Shown piece after piece: positions 53,123 through 61,160 of a stretch of 64,000 nt of DNA. Under the pieces are notes generated by a model. It worked only from the letters and a program-made list of their open reading frames with translations, had not been told where the DNA came from and made no database searches. Location of the stretch: assembly GCF_013359815.1 (NCBI RefSeq), contig NZ_JABMCF010000035.1:124001-188000 (forward strand), in the 5' to 3' direction. The DNA is from Curtobacterium flaccumfaciens (GTDB lineage: Bacteria > Actinomycetota > Actinomycetes > Actinomycetales > Microbacteriaceae). Made by a program: the position numbers and the translations under genes. The first letter of the stretch is position 1. Each line of letters opens with the position of its first letter.

Positions 53123-54547
53123 GTGACACCTCCCATCGAACTCCTGACCACCGCCACCGCCGAGCGCTACCGCTCCGCCGTGACGTCCACGGTGGACCGT
53201 CTGGCCGACCGCTTCGCCGCCGCCGACCGTCCGACGACCGACACCGCTCCCGAGGTCCTCCGGGCCCGGGTGCAGGACGTCGACCTCGACGCCGAACCCC
53301 TCGGGACGGACCGCGCACTCGCCGAACTCGACGAGCTGTTCGTCCGCGAGGCCGTGTGGTTCCACGACCCGGCGTACCTCGCGCACCTGAACTGCCCGGT
53401 CGCGCTGCCCGCGGTCGCCGCCGAGTCGGTCCTGGCCGCCGTGAACCCGTCGGTCGACACCTGGGACCAGTCCCGCATCGGCACCGAGATCGAGCGGCAC
53501 GTCGTCGCCTGGCTCGCCGGTCGGATCGGGTTCGCCGCGGGGGACGGCATCTTCACCTCGGGCGGCTCGCAGTCGAACCTGCAGGCCCTGCTGCTGGCGC
53601 GCGAGGCCCTCGGCAGCAGCGGCACCGTGTTCACGACCGCGGAGACCCACTTCAGCATCGCGAAGTCGGCGCGGCTGCTCGGGCTCGAGGCCGTGGTCAC
53701 CGTCGCCACCGACCACGCCGGCCGGATGGTGCCCGCCGCCCTCGCCGAGGCGATCGCCGCCGCCCGCGCAGCCGGGCAGACGCCGATGGCCGTCGTCGCC
53801 ACCGCCGGCACCACCGACCGCGGGGTCATCGACCCGCTCGAGCCGATCGCGGACGTCTGTGATCTGGAGGGAGTGTGGCTGCACGTCGACGCCGCGTACG
53901 GCTGCGGGCTGCTCGTGTCCCCGGCCCGGCGGCACCTGCTCGACGGCGTCGAACGGGCCCGGAGCGTGACCGCCGACCTGCACAAGTCGTTCTTCCAGCC
54001 GGTGTCGTCGAGCGCCCTGCTCGTGCAGCGCCCGGAGGACCTGCGGCGCACCGCGTGGTACGCCGACTACCTGAACCCGGAGGACGCCGCCGAGCCGAAC
54101 CAGGTCGACAAGTCGCTGCAGACCACCCGCCGGTTCGACGCCCTGAAGCTCTGGGCCACGCTGCGGGCGACCGGTGCCGACGCGATCGGTGCGGCGTTCG
54201 ACGCCGTCATCGACCTCGCCGCGGCCACCCACCGGATCGTCGAGGAGCACCCGGACCTGGTGCTCGTCGCGCCGACGCAGCTCAGCACGGTGCTGTTCCG
54301 CTGGCAGCCCGCCGGCATGACCGACGAGGCCGCCGACGCGCTGGTCGCCCCGATCCGCTCGGGCCTGCTCGCCGAGGGCCGGGTGCTCATCGCCAAGACG
54401 GTCATCGACGGCCGGCCGTGCAACAAGCTCACGCTGCTCAACCCGGAGACGACGCCGGAGCAGATGCGCGCGTCGCTGGAGCACGTCGTCGCGACGGCCG
54501 CGCGCGTCCGAGCCACGACCACCAAGACCGAGGGAGCGAACCGATGA
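53123..54547 (+). CDS. desA: PLP-dependent decarboxylase of siderophore synthesis (DesA-like)
   Basis: A 474-residue group-II pyridoxal decarboxylase: GIFTSGGSQSNLQALLLARE binds the cofactor phosphate region, LHVDAAYGCGLL carries the Asp, and ADLHKSFFQP the PLP lysine. In the desABCD pathway this enzyme decarboxylates lysine to cadaverine; a diaminobutyrate or ornithine substrate is possible. The start is the GTG just after the iron box; a longer frame from 53084 would run through the operator and is rejected. The stop overlaps the next gene's ATG (ATGA). Confidence 0.9.
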   Translation: MTPPIELLTTATAERYRSAVTSTVDRLADRFAAADRPTTDTAPEVLRARVQDVDLDAEPLGTDRALAELDELFVREAVWFHDPAYLAHLNCPVALPAVAAESVLAAVNPSVDTWDQSRIGTEIERHVVAWLAGRIGFAAGDGIFTSGGSQSNLQALLLAREALGSSGTVFTTAETHFSIAKSARLLGLEAVVTVATDHAGRMVPAALAEAIAAARAAGQTPMAVVATAGTTDRGVIDPLEPIADVCDLEGVWLHVDAAYGCGLLVSPARRHLLDGVERARSVTADLHKSFFQPVSSSALLVQRPEDLRRTAWYADYLNPEDAAEPNQVDKSLQTTRRFDALKLWATLRATGADAIGAAFDAVIDLAAATHRIVEEHPDLVLVAPTQLSTVLFRWQPAGMTDEAADALVAPIRSGLLAEGRVLIAKTVIDGRPCNKLTLLNPETTPEQMRASLEHVVATAARVRATTTKTEGANR

Positions 54548-55935
54548 ACCGCGATGAGCAGCCCGTGCACGACGTCGTCGGCATCGGCATCGGCCCGTTC
54601 AACCTCGGCCTCGCCTGCCTGACCGACCCGATCGCCGACCTCGACGCGGTGTTCCTCGACGCGGCCGACGGCTTCGCCTGGCACCACGGCATGATGCTCG
54701 ACGACGCCACGATCCAGGTGCCGTTCCTCGCCGACCTGGTGACGATGGCCGACCCGACCTCGCGGTTCTCGTTCCTCGCGTGGCTCAAGGAGACCGGGCG
54801 CCTGTACCCGTTCTACATCCGCGAGGACTTCCACCCCCTGCGCAGCGAGTACGACGCCTACTGCCGCTGGGCCGCCGACCGGCTCGACACCCTGCGGTGG
54901 GGCCGCCGGGTGACCACCGTCGAGCACGACCGGGTCACCGACACGTTCACGGTGCACGCCGAGACCGATCAGGGTCCCGAGACGTACCGCGCACACCACG
55001 TCGTCGTGGGCATCGGCACCGAGCCGTCCGTCCCCGCCCCGCTGCGCGGGATCGGCGGACCGGCGGTCCACTCCGCCGAGTTCCTGCCGAACCGCGATGC
55101 CCTGCGCGACGCCGGGTCGATCGCCGTCGTCGGCAGCGGGCAGTCCGCCGCCGAGGTCTACCGCGAACTGCTCGAGGACATCCGGCGGGACGGCTACCGC
55201 CTCGACTGGATCACGCGGTCGCCCCGGTTCTTCCCGATGGAGGACACCAAGCTCACCCTCGAGATGACGAGCCCGGAGTACACGGACCACTTCCACGGGC
55301 TGCCCGAGGCCGTCCGCGACCGCCTGGGGCGGGAACAGCGCGGTCTGTACAAGGGCATCAGCGCCGACCTGGTCGACGACCTGTACGACCAGCTCTACCG
55401 GATAAGTGCGCGCGGCCCAGTCCCGACGACGCTCCGGACCGAGACGAGCGTCGTCGACGCCGCCTGGCTCGCCGACCGTGGCACGTACCGGCTGACGCTC
55501 CGGCACGAGCAGCTCGACCAGACGTACGAGCACGAGGTCGAGCAGCTGGTGCTGGCCACCGGGTACACCCCGCGGGCCCCGCGGTTCCTCGACCCGGTCG
55601 AGCACCTCGTCGCCCGCGACTCCCGCGGGCGCCTGGCCGTCGCCCGCGACCACCACGTCGACACCCTGGGCGGACGCATCTGGGTGCAGAACGCCGAGGA
55701 GCACACGCACGGCCTGACCGCGCCCGACCTCGGCATGGGTGCGTGGCGGAACGCGTCGATCATCCGGTCCGTCACGGGTCGCCCCGTGTACGGCCTGGAG
55801 GCTCGGATCGCCTTCCAGGAGTTCGGCCTGCCCGCCTCGGGGCAGTCAACAGCAGCGCCGTCCACGGCGCACCCCGGCGCCGCGGAGTGCGCGCCGGCCC
55901 GCCCCGCGACCGAGCGCACGGAGGTCTCCGCATGA
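54544..55935 (+). CDS. desB: Lysine/cadaverine N-hydroxylase (DesB-like)
   Basis: A 463-residue flavin N-monooxygenase. The FAD motif is DVVGIGIGPFNLGLACL, the NADPH motif is SIAVVGSGQSAAEVYRELL, and LVLATGYTPRAP near residue 340 is the family's ATG motif. It also has the WHHGMMLDDATIQVPFL and KGISADLVDDLY segments of lysine/ornithine hydroxylases. It would N-hydroxylate cadaverine, the product of the upstream decarboxylase. Coupled on both sides (ATGA overlaps). The C-terminus has an extra Ala/Pro-rich tail of 25 residues. Confidence 0.93.
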   Translation: MNRDEQPVHDVVGIGIGPFNLGLACLTDPIADLDAVFLDAADGFAWHHGMMLDDATIQVPFLADLVTMADPTSRFSFLAWLKETGRLYPFYIREDFHPLRSEYDAYCRWAADRLDTLRWGRRVTTVEHDRVTDTFTVHAETDQGPETYRAHHVVVGIGTEPSVPAPLRGIGGPAVHSAEFLPNRDALRDAGSIAVVGSGQSAAEVYRELLEDIRRDGYRLDWITRSPRFFPMEDTKLTLEMTSPEYTDHFHGLPEAVRDRLGREQRGLYKGISADLVDDLYDQLYRISARGPVPTTLRTETSVVDAAWLADRGTYRLTLRHEQLDQTYEHEVEQLVLATGYTPRAPRFLDPVEHLVARDSRGRLAVARDHHVDTLGGRIWVQNAEEHTHGLTAPDLGMGAWRNASIIRSVTGRPVYGLEARIAFQEFGLPASGQSTAAPSTAHPGAAECAPARPATERTEVSA

Positions 55936-58361
55936 GCACGACCGTGACCACCACGGCACCGGACGCGACCGCGCCTGGGGGAGCCGAGCCGGGCCTCCTG
56001 ACCGTCGAACCCGTGGACCCGGAACGCGACGCCGCCGTCGTGCAGTCGTGGCTCGCCCACCCGGCGTCGTCGTGGTGGGAGATGGGTGACCTCGACGTGG
56101 ACGGCGTGCGTGCCTACCTGGCCGGCGTGCAGGCGGACCCCGCGCAGGCAGCGTGGCTCGGCCGCCGGAACGGCGAGCCGTGCTTCCTGGCGGAGACCTA
56201 CGACCCCTCCGCCGTCCTGCTCACCGACGTGTGGGCGGCCGAACCCGGCGACGTCGGCATGCACCTGCTCGTCGCGCCGGCGCCCGCTGACCGTCGTGTC
56301 CACGGCCTGACCAGCGCGGTGATGCGTGCCGTCGTCGAGCACTGCCGGGACGCCCTCGGCGCGCGCCGGGTCGTCGTCGAACCGGACGTGCGGAACACCG
56401 CCGTGCAGGCGAAGAACGCCGAGGTCGGGTTCCGCGCCCTGCGACAGGTGGACGTCGACGGCAAGCGGGCCCTGTTGTCGGTGCTCGACACCGATCGCAT
56501 CGGCGTCCCCGATGACGACGGGCCGGCCGTGCACCTCCGGCCCGAGCACCTGGAGCCCGCCGAACGGCACCTCGTCGCGAAGGCGATCGCGGAGTTCACC
56601 CACGAACGGCTGATCGCACCCGTGCCCGACGGGGACGGCTGGCGGCTCGAGGCGGGGGAGTCGACCTACCGGTTCCGGGCGCGGCAGCACGTGCTCGAGC
56701 ACTGGTCGATGGACGAGGCCTCGCTGACGCGGACCCGTGCGGGGGCGCCGGCGCCGCTCAGCGCGCAGGAGCTCGTGCTCGAACTGCACGAGGTGCTCGG
56801 GATCCCCGACGAGTTGCTCGGCACGTACCTGGAGGAGATCTCGTCGACGCTGGCGAGTGCCGCGGCGAAGCACCGGCGGGGCGGGCCGTCGGCTGGGCAG
56901 CTGGCGCGGGGGCGGGGCGGGGCCGGGTCGGGCGGGGCGTCCGGGGCGTCCGGTGCGACCGATTCGGCTGGTTCGTCCGGTTCGACCGGGTCCGTCGAGG
57001 ACGTCGTCGCGTCGTTCCAGGACGTCGAGGCGGCGATGACCGAGGGGCACCCGGCGTTCGTCGCCGCCAACGGGCGGATCGGGTTCGGGCTCGACGAGTA
57101 CCGGGCGTTCGCGCCCGAGTCCGGCGGACGGTTCCGGTACCGGTGGCTCGCCGCCCGACGCGAGCACACGCACCTGGCGCTCGCCGCGGACCGGACCGAG
57201 CAGGCGCACTGGGAGTCGGAGCTGTCGGCGGCGGTCGTGGCCGGGTTCCGTGCCACGCTGGAACGTCGCGGGCTCGACCCCGACGACTACGTGTGGCTGC
57301 CCGTGCACCCGTGGCAGTGGCAGCACCGGATCGCCGTGACCTTCGCACCCGACCTGGGCCGACAGGACCTGGTCGACCTGGGCGAGGGACCCGACGAGTA
57401 CCAGCCGCAGCAGTCCATCCGCACCGCGTTCAACCGCACCGAGCCGGCACGCTCGTACGTGAAGACGGCGCTCGCCGTGCAGAACATGGGGTTCCTGCGG
57501 GGGATGTCGCCCGCGTACATGCGGAACACCCCGGCCGTGAACGACTGGGTCGAGTCGATCGTCTCCGCCGACCCCACGCTCGCCGCCGCCGGGTTCTCGG
57601 TCCTCCGGGAACACGCCGCCATCGGCTACACGGGAGACGCCTACCACCGGGTCGACGTGTCCTCGCCGCAGCGCAAGATGCTCGCGGCACTGTGGCGGGA
57701 GAGTCCGCTGCCGCGGCTGGCGGACGGTGAGCGACTGCTGACGATGGCGGCGCTGCTGCACCGCGACGCCTCGGGGAACGCCGTGGTCTCGGCGCTGATC
57801 GAGGCCTCCGGTCTGCCCGCCGACGTCTGGGTCCGGCGCTGGCTCGACGCCTACCTGCTGCCCGTCGTGCACTGCCTGACCGTGCACGACCTGGTGTTCA
57901 TGCCGCACGGCGAGAACCTGGTGCTCGTGGTGCGCGACGGCGTCGTGGTCCGCGCCGTGATGAAGGACATCGGCGAGGAGGCCGCCGTGCTCGGTCGGCA
58001 CGACGACCGCCCGGTGCCCGCCGACATCGACCGGATCGTGCACCCGGTGACCGACGACGAGGCCGCGCTCGCGGTGTTCACCGACGTGTTCGACGGGGTG
58101 CTGCGGTTCGTCGCCGCGATCCTCGACGACGACGCGGTGCTGCCGGAGTCCCGCTTCTGGCAGGTCGTGGGGGAGTGCATCGACGCCCACGCCGCCGCGC
58201 ACCCGGACCGCCGGCGTCCCCTGGACCTGCGGGTGCCGACGTTCGAGCACTCGTGCCTGAACCGGTTGCAGCTGCGGAACACCCTGTCGATGGTGGACCT
58301 GGCGGACCAGTCCGCGTCGCTTATCCGGGCGGGAGCGATGGTGAACCCGATCGGGCGGTAG
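55932..58361 (+). CDS. desD: Fused acyltransferase-NIS siderophore synthetase (DesC-DesD-like)
   Basis: A single 809-residue protein. Residues about 20-190 are a GNAT-type acyltransferase like DesC/IucB (VVQSWLAHPASSWWEMGDLD, VVEPDVRNTAVQAKNAEVGF), and about 205-809 an IucA/IucC NIS synthetase like DesD (ARREHTHLALAADRTEQAHWE, LPVHPWQWQH, SIRTAFNRTEPARSYVKTAL, MRNTPAVNDW, MPHGENLV, VMKDIGEEAAVL). Together they would acylate hydroxycadaverine and join the units into a desferrioxamine-type hydroxamate. A Ser/Gly/Ala linker (about 316-356) interrupts the synthetase's N-terminal part. These steps are separate proteins in Streptomyces. Confidence 0.92.
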   Translation: MSTTVTTTAPDATAPGGAEPGLLTVEPVDPERDAAVVQSWLAHPASSWWEMGDLDVDGVRAYLAGVQADPAQAAWLGRRNGEPCFLAETYDPSAVLLTDVWAAEPGDVGMHLLVAPAPADRRVHGLTSAVMRAVVEHCRDALGARRVVVEPDVRNTAVQAKNAEVGFRALRQVDVDGKRALLSVLDTDRIGVPDDDGPAVHLRPEHLEPAERHLVAKAIAEFTHERLIAPVPDGDGWRLEAGESTYRFRARQHVLEHWSMDEASLTRTRAGAPAPLSAQELVLELHEVLGIPDELLGTYLEEISSTLASAAAKHRRGGPSAGQLARGRGGAGSGGASGASGATDSAGSSGSTGSVEDVVASFQDVEAAMTEGHPAFVAANGRIGFGLDEYRAFAPESGGRFRYRWLAARREHTHLALAADRTEQAHWESELSAAVVAGFRATLERRGLDPDDYVWLPVHPWQWQHRIAVTFAPDLGRQDLVDLGEGPDEYQPQQSIRTAFNRTEPARSYVKTALAVQNMGFLRGMSPAYMRNTPAVNDWVESIVSADPTLAAAGFSVLREHAAIGYTGDAYHRVDVSSPQRKMLAALWRESPLPRLADGERLLTMAALLHRDASGNAVVSALIEASGLPADVWVRRWLDAYLLPVVHCLTVHDLVFMPHGENLVLVVRDGVVVRAVMKDIGEEAAVLGRHDDRPVPADIDRIVHPVTDDEAALAVFTDVFDGVLRFVAAILDDDAVLPESRFWQVVGECIDAHAAAHPDRRRPLDLRVPTFEHSCLNRLQLRNTLSMVDLADQSASLIRAGAMVNPIGR

Positions 58362-58372
58362 GGGCGTGCGCC

Positions 58373-58963
58373 GTGAGCGAGACTGGTCCGATGGAGACCG
58401 GTGCGGGCGCGGGTGCGGGGGCGATCTCGGTTGCGATCGAGGACGTCGCCGAGGCACGCTGCGTCCTCGCTCGAGCGTCGCAACGCGCCGAACGCGTCGC
58501 GGGTTTCGGATGGGTGCTCGGCGTCCTGGGGTTCATCGTCGGGGTCTCCGGCATCGATCGCATCCCCACGGTCGATCCCGACGCTGGACCGTGGGTCGTG
58601 ACCCTTGCGGCGATCGGCCTCGTGGTGATCGGGTACCTCGCCGCCTACTGGATCACCCGGAACCCACGGGCGGAACGGTCCGCCGCCGTCGACGCCGCAG
58701 CAGAGCGCATGCTCCTGGCGGGACGCGCCGGAGGGTTCCCGGAGCTCGATCCGAAGAGCGTCCGGCGCGCGTTGCGCGAGGACGACAACGGGCCCGCGCC
58801 GTGGTTCGATCCCAAACTCGGGCCGCACTCGTGGCCGGTGTGGCGGATCGGTACCGTCGACCGAGCGGAGAGCCGCTTCGTCATCGCGGAACGATCGAAC
58901 GATGCTCGATCGCTCACGGTCCGAGTCGAACCCGCTCAGCCTGCGTGGTGGTCCAGGGACTGA
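58373..58963 (+). CDS. Unknown two-helix membrane protein
   Basis: No family is recognised. The 196-residue product has a short Gly/Ala start, a helical segment with ASQRAERVAGF, two hydrophobic stretches (about 45-62 and 75-97) and a cytoplasmic C-terminal domain of about 95 residues (WFDPKLGPHSWPVWRIGTV, RFVIAERSNDARSLTVRVEP). It begins 11 bases after the siderophore synthetase and could be read from that operon, but nothing links it to iron. An ATG at 58391 is an alternative start. Confidence 0.65.
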   Translation: MSETGPMETGAGAGAGAISVAIEDVAEARCVLARASQRAERVAGFGWVLGVLGFIVGVSGIDRIPTVDPDAGPWVVTLAAIGLVVIGYLAAYWITRNPRAERSAAVDAAAERMLLAGRAGGFPELDPKSVRRALREDDNGPAPWFDPKLGPHSWPVWRIGTVDRAESRFVIAERSNDARSLTVRVEPAQPAWWSRD

Positions 58964-58979
58964 ACGCCGACCGTCGGCC

Positions 58980-59618
58980 TCAGGGCTGGAGGCGTGTGGC
59001 CGTCCAGGCGCCCTCGGTGAGTGCGTACTGCACTCTTCGGTGCATCCGGTCACGGCTGCCGTGCCAGAACTCCACGATGTCGGGCTCGAGCCGCCAGGCA
59101 ACCCATCGTGCAGGTCGGGGGACGTCGTCGCCGGAGTCGTCGAGCAGGTCGTTCGCGTCGTCGATCAGGTCCTGCAGGGTGCGAGGTTCGAGCACGGCGG
59201 ACTGATCGGCGATCGCCGTCGCGGCCCGTGACTTCGGGGAGCGGTCCGCGAACAGGGCGTCGGACTCGGCGTCCGACAGTCGGACGACGTGGCCTTCGAA
59301 CCGGAGCTGCTGCATCGTCTCGCGCCAGTACGCCTGCAGGGCTGCGTGCGGGTTCTCGGCGAGCTGCCGGCCCTTCGGGCTGTCCTCCGACGTGCCGAAG
59401 ACCAGTCCGCCCGCCTCGATGCGCTTCACGTCGACGGTGCGAGCGGACACGCGGCCGTCGGAACCGGCCGTGGCGAGGGTCATCGAGAGTGGCTCGGAGA
59501 CCTCCCGGTCCTTCGCCGCGGACAGCCACTCGCGAGCGAGGTCGAGCGGAGACGCTGGCGGGTTGTCGAACTCGGGCAGGTGCAGGGAGTCGTCACCGGA
59601 GAGCGGGGCAGAGGACAT
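58980..59618 (-). CDS. pdxH: Pyridoxamine 5'-phosphate oxidase-family flavoprotein
   Basis: A 212-residue FMN enzyme. PdxH oxidises pyridoxamine or pyridoxine phosphate to pyridoxal phosphate. Family features are SMTLATAGSDGRVSARTVDVK, FGTSEDSPKGRQLAENP, LRFEGHVVRLSDAESDALF, RSPKSRAAT and the C-terminal IVEFWHGSRDRMHRRVQY...RLQP. The usual PHWGGYR is ARWVAWR here, so a PhzG-like relative is possible. The ATG at 59618 is preceded by GGGTGGG; a TTG at 59630 is an alternative. Its gene is convergent with the preceding one. Confidence 0.85.
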   Translation of the reverse strand: MSSAPLSGDDSLHLPEFDNPPASPLDLAREWLSAAKDREVSEPLSMTLATAGSDGRVSARTVDVKRIEAGGLVFGTSEDSPKGRQLAENPHAALQAYWRETMQQLRFEGHVVRLSDAESDALFADRSPKSRAATAIADQSAVLEPRTLQDLIDDANDLLDDSGDDVPRPARWVAWRLEPDIVEFWHGSRDRMHRRVQYALTEGAWTATRLQP

Positions 59619-59686
59619 GTACCCACCCAACCGTGCGCGGGGGCTCGGTGTTCAGGGAGTCACGGACGGTCGTCGCCGGCAGCCGG

Positions 59687-60097
59687 TCAGGCGTCGGGGA
59701 ACTTCGCTTCGACGAACGCGCGTTGCGCCTGCACGGTGCCGAGGTGTTCGTCGGCCGGGGCGAAAACATCGACGAGGTCCTTGGACCGAGGACGACGACC
59801 GCGGCGGAGTCGGTACGCCCGCATGCCACCGCCCTGCTGTCGCGCCATCCCACTCGGCCACACGTCCACGCGCGCCCCCTGCACGCCCAGGAGCCAGCCC
59901 TCGTCGTCGAGCGCTTCGCGCACCAGGCTCAGCGCCTCGAAGGCGTCGTACGCCGTGGCCGCGTGCTCTGTGCCCAGCAGCAACACGGTCACGGTGTAGC
60001 GCACCTGATGATCGGGGTTCGTCAGGTCCATCTCGACGATCACGGTCGACGGCGCGCTCGTGCCGTTCCGGTGAGCGGTTCGTTCGTAGGTCGTCAT
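59687..60097 (-). CDS. Unknown small protein, last gene of the toxin-associated chain
   Basis: A 136-residue protein of no recognised family. It starts MTTYERTAHRNG, has an alternating strand pattern (TVIVEMDLTNPDHQVRYTV, TVLLLGTEHAATAYDAF), an amphipathic helix (EALSLVREALDDEGWLLGVQ) and a basic stretch (RAYRLRRGRRPRSKD). Position and size suit an immunity or accessory protein, but this is inference only. Its 5' end is duplicated: a 21-residue remnant starting MTTYELT lies at 60808-60873. The upstream small frame ends one base before it. Confidence 0.65.
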   Translation of the reverse strand: MTTYERTAHRNGTSAPSTVIVEMDLTNPDHQVRYTVTVLLLGTEHAATAYDAFEALSLVREALDDEGWLLGVQGARVDVWPSGMARQQGGGMRAYRLRRGRRPRSKDLVDVFAPADEHLGTVQAQRAFVEAKFPDA

Positions 60098-60116
60098 GTC
60101 ACGCACCGAGCCGCAG
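60083..60116 (-). repeat. 34-base repeat, copy 1
   Basis: This segment matches 60859-60892 at 33 of 34 bases. It spans the end of one small frame (LRLGA stop) and the start of the 136-residue gene (MTTYE). Confidence 0.92.
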
Positions 60117-60224
60117 CGAGGCCATGGCGCGCACACCGTCTTCCGTCCCGAGCACCCACAAACCGAGATCGACAACTCGTCTCCAGCCTGCGCGTCGTCG
60201 GCGGTCGAATGTGGAGGGCGTCAA
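60099..60224 (-). CDS. Possible 41-residue small protein
   Basis: A TTG at 60224 overlaps the TGA of the upstream gene (TTGA), and the frame ends one base before the next ATG, fitting a tightly coupled chain. The product is basic, with RRRRAGWRRVVDLGLWVLG in the middle and LRLGA at the end. The LRLG end recurs in the second repeat copy. It could also be the remnant of a larger gene. Confidence 0.4.
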   Translation of the reverse strand: MTPSTFDRRRRAGWRRVVDLGLWVLGTEDGVRAMASLRLGA

Positions 60225-60805
60225 GCGCTCACCTCGGCGGCCAGGAGATGACGGGCGGCATTGCGCCAGATTCGCGGAACTTCGTCGAGGTCCTCGACGA
60301 CCGTTATCTCCGGGTGTGGCCTCCGCCCCAGCGCCGTGGTCGCCCGCGCCCGCCACTCGGCAGGATCGCGGTCGATCACCAGGTTCAGCGTCGGACGGGA
60401 AGCAGATTCGAACAACCGCCAGGCCGACTGCGGTCGTGCCGTGTTGCGGACGATCTCGGCCCAGATCCCCTGGATCGCTGTGATCGGCAGTGCATGAACT
60501 GCGCGGGTCGGGATCGGCAGGAGCCCATGATGACGAACGGGTCTGTCCACGACTGGGAGCCCCTCGAAACGATCTGCTGCTGCGTCGACTTGGACGATGT
60601 ACCGACCGCTGGTCTCATCGTCGATGAGTGATTGACGGCTCACCTGCCGAGCGGACGTGCCCCGCCCAGCGGGCCGATCGCCTGCAATGGAGTAGGCGAA
60701 CTCCACCATGACGCCCCGGTCGTACGGTTCGGTGACGCGCTCGCCGCTTGAGCCCACTGCGAGGTGGAGCGTGTCGGGGACAGCTACCGCGGGGATACGT
60801 TCCAA
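60221..60805 (-). CDS. Unknown 194-residue protein of the toxin-associated chain
   Basis: No family is recognised. The TTG start at 60805 lies two bases after the preceding stop. The product has a beta-rich first half (TLHLAVGSSGERV, RGVMVEFAYSIAG, SGRYIVQVDAAADRF) and a mixed second half (HALPITAIQGIWAEIVRNT, PTLNLVIDRDPAEW, HPEITVVEDLDEVPRIW). No signal peptide or membrane helix is seen, so it should be cytoplasmic. Codon use is less G/C-biased than in core genes. A role as an immunity protein is a guess from context. Confidence 0.6.
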   Translation of the reverse strand: MERIPAVAVPDTLHLAVGSSGERVTEPYDRGVMVEFAYSIAGDRPAGRGTSARQVSRQSLIDDETSGRYIVQVDAAADRFEGLPVVDRPVRHHGLLPIPTRAVHALPITAIQGIWAEIVRNTARPQSAWRLFESASRPTLNLVIDRDPAEWRARATTALGRRPHPEITVVEDLDEVPRIWRNAARHLLAAEVSA

Positions 60806-60858
60806 GATCAGTGATCCGTGTAGAACGGGCGCGTTTCGCTTTGCATCGACTCCGTCAA

Positions 60859-60892
60859 TTCGTAGGTCGTCATGTCACTCACCGAGCCGCAG
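60859..60892 (-). repeat. 34-base repeat, copy 2
   Basis: This is the second copy of 60083-60116, with one mismatch. Here the gene that follows is cut to 21 codons. Confidence 0.92.
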
Positions 60893-61114
60893 GGCATGGA
60901 CGAAGGGGATGCCCGGGTGCACGAGCGCGCCTCCTGGGGTCGTGATCGGCTGAGCACAATGTCGACGACCAGTCGTCCGTCGTCGGCGAACTCTCGATTC
61001 ACGGCATACCCCACCACGAGCACGTTCGGCAGGCACTCGCGGATCATCTGGCACTCCCCGCGATCGGTCGAGGACCTGCTGTCGCGCGTGGCGGTGCACG
61101 ATGGGTGTCGATGC

Positions 61115-61144
61115 GCATCGGCATCGGCATCGGCATCGGCATCA
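61115..61144 (-). repeat. GCATCG hexanucleotide microsatellite
   Basis: Four perfect GCATCG units and one GCATCA unit in tandem, within the start of the decayed gene, encode alternating Ala and Asp. Confidence 0.9.
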
Positions 61145-61160
61145 GCAACGGGACTTGCGG

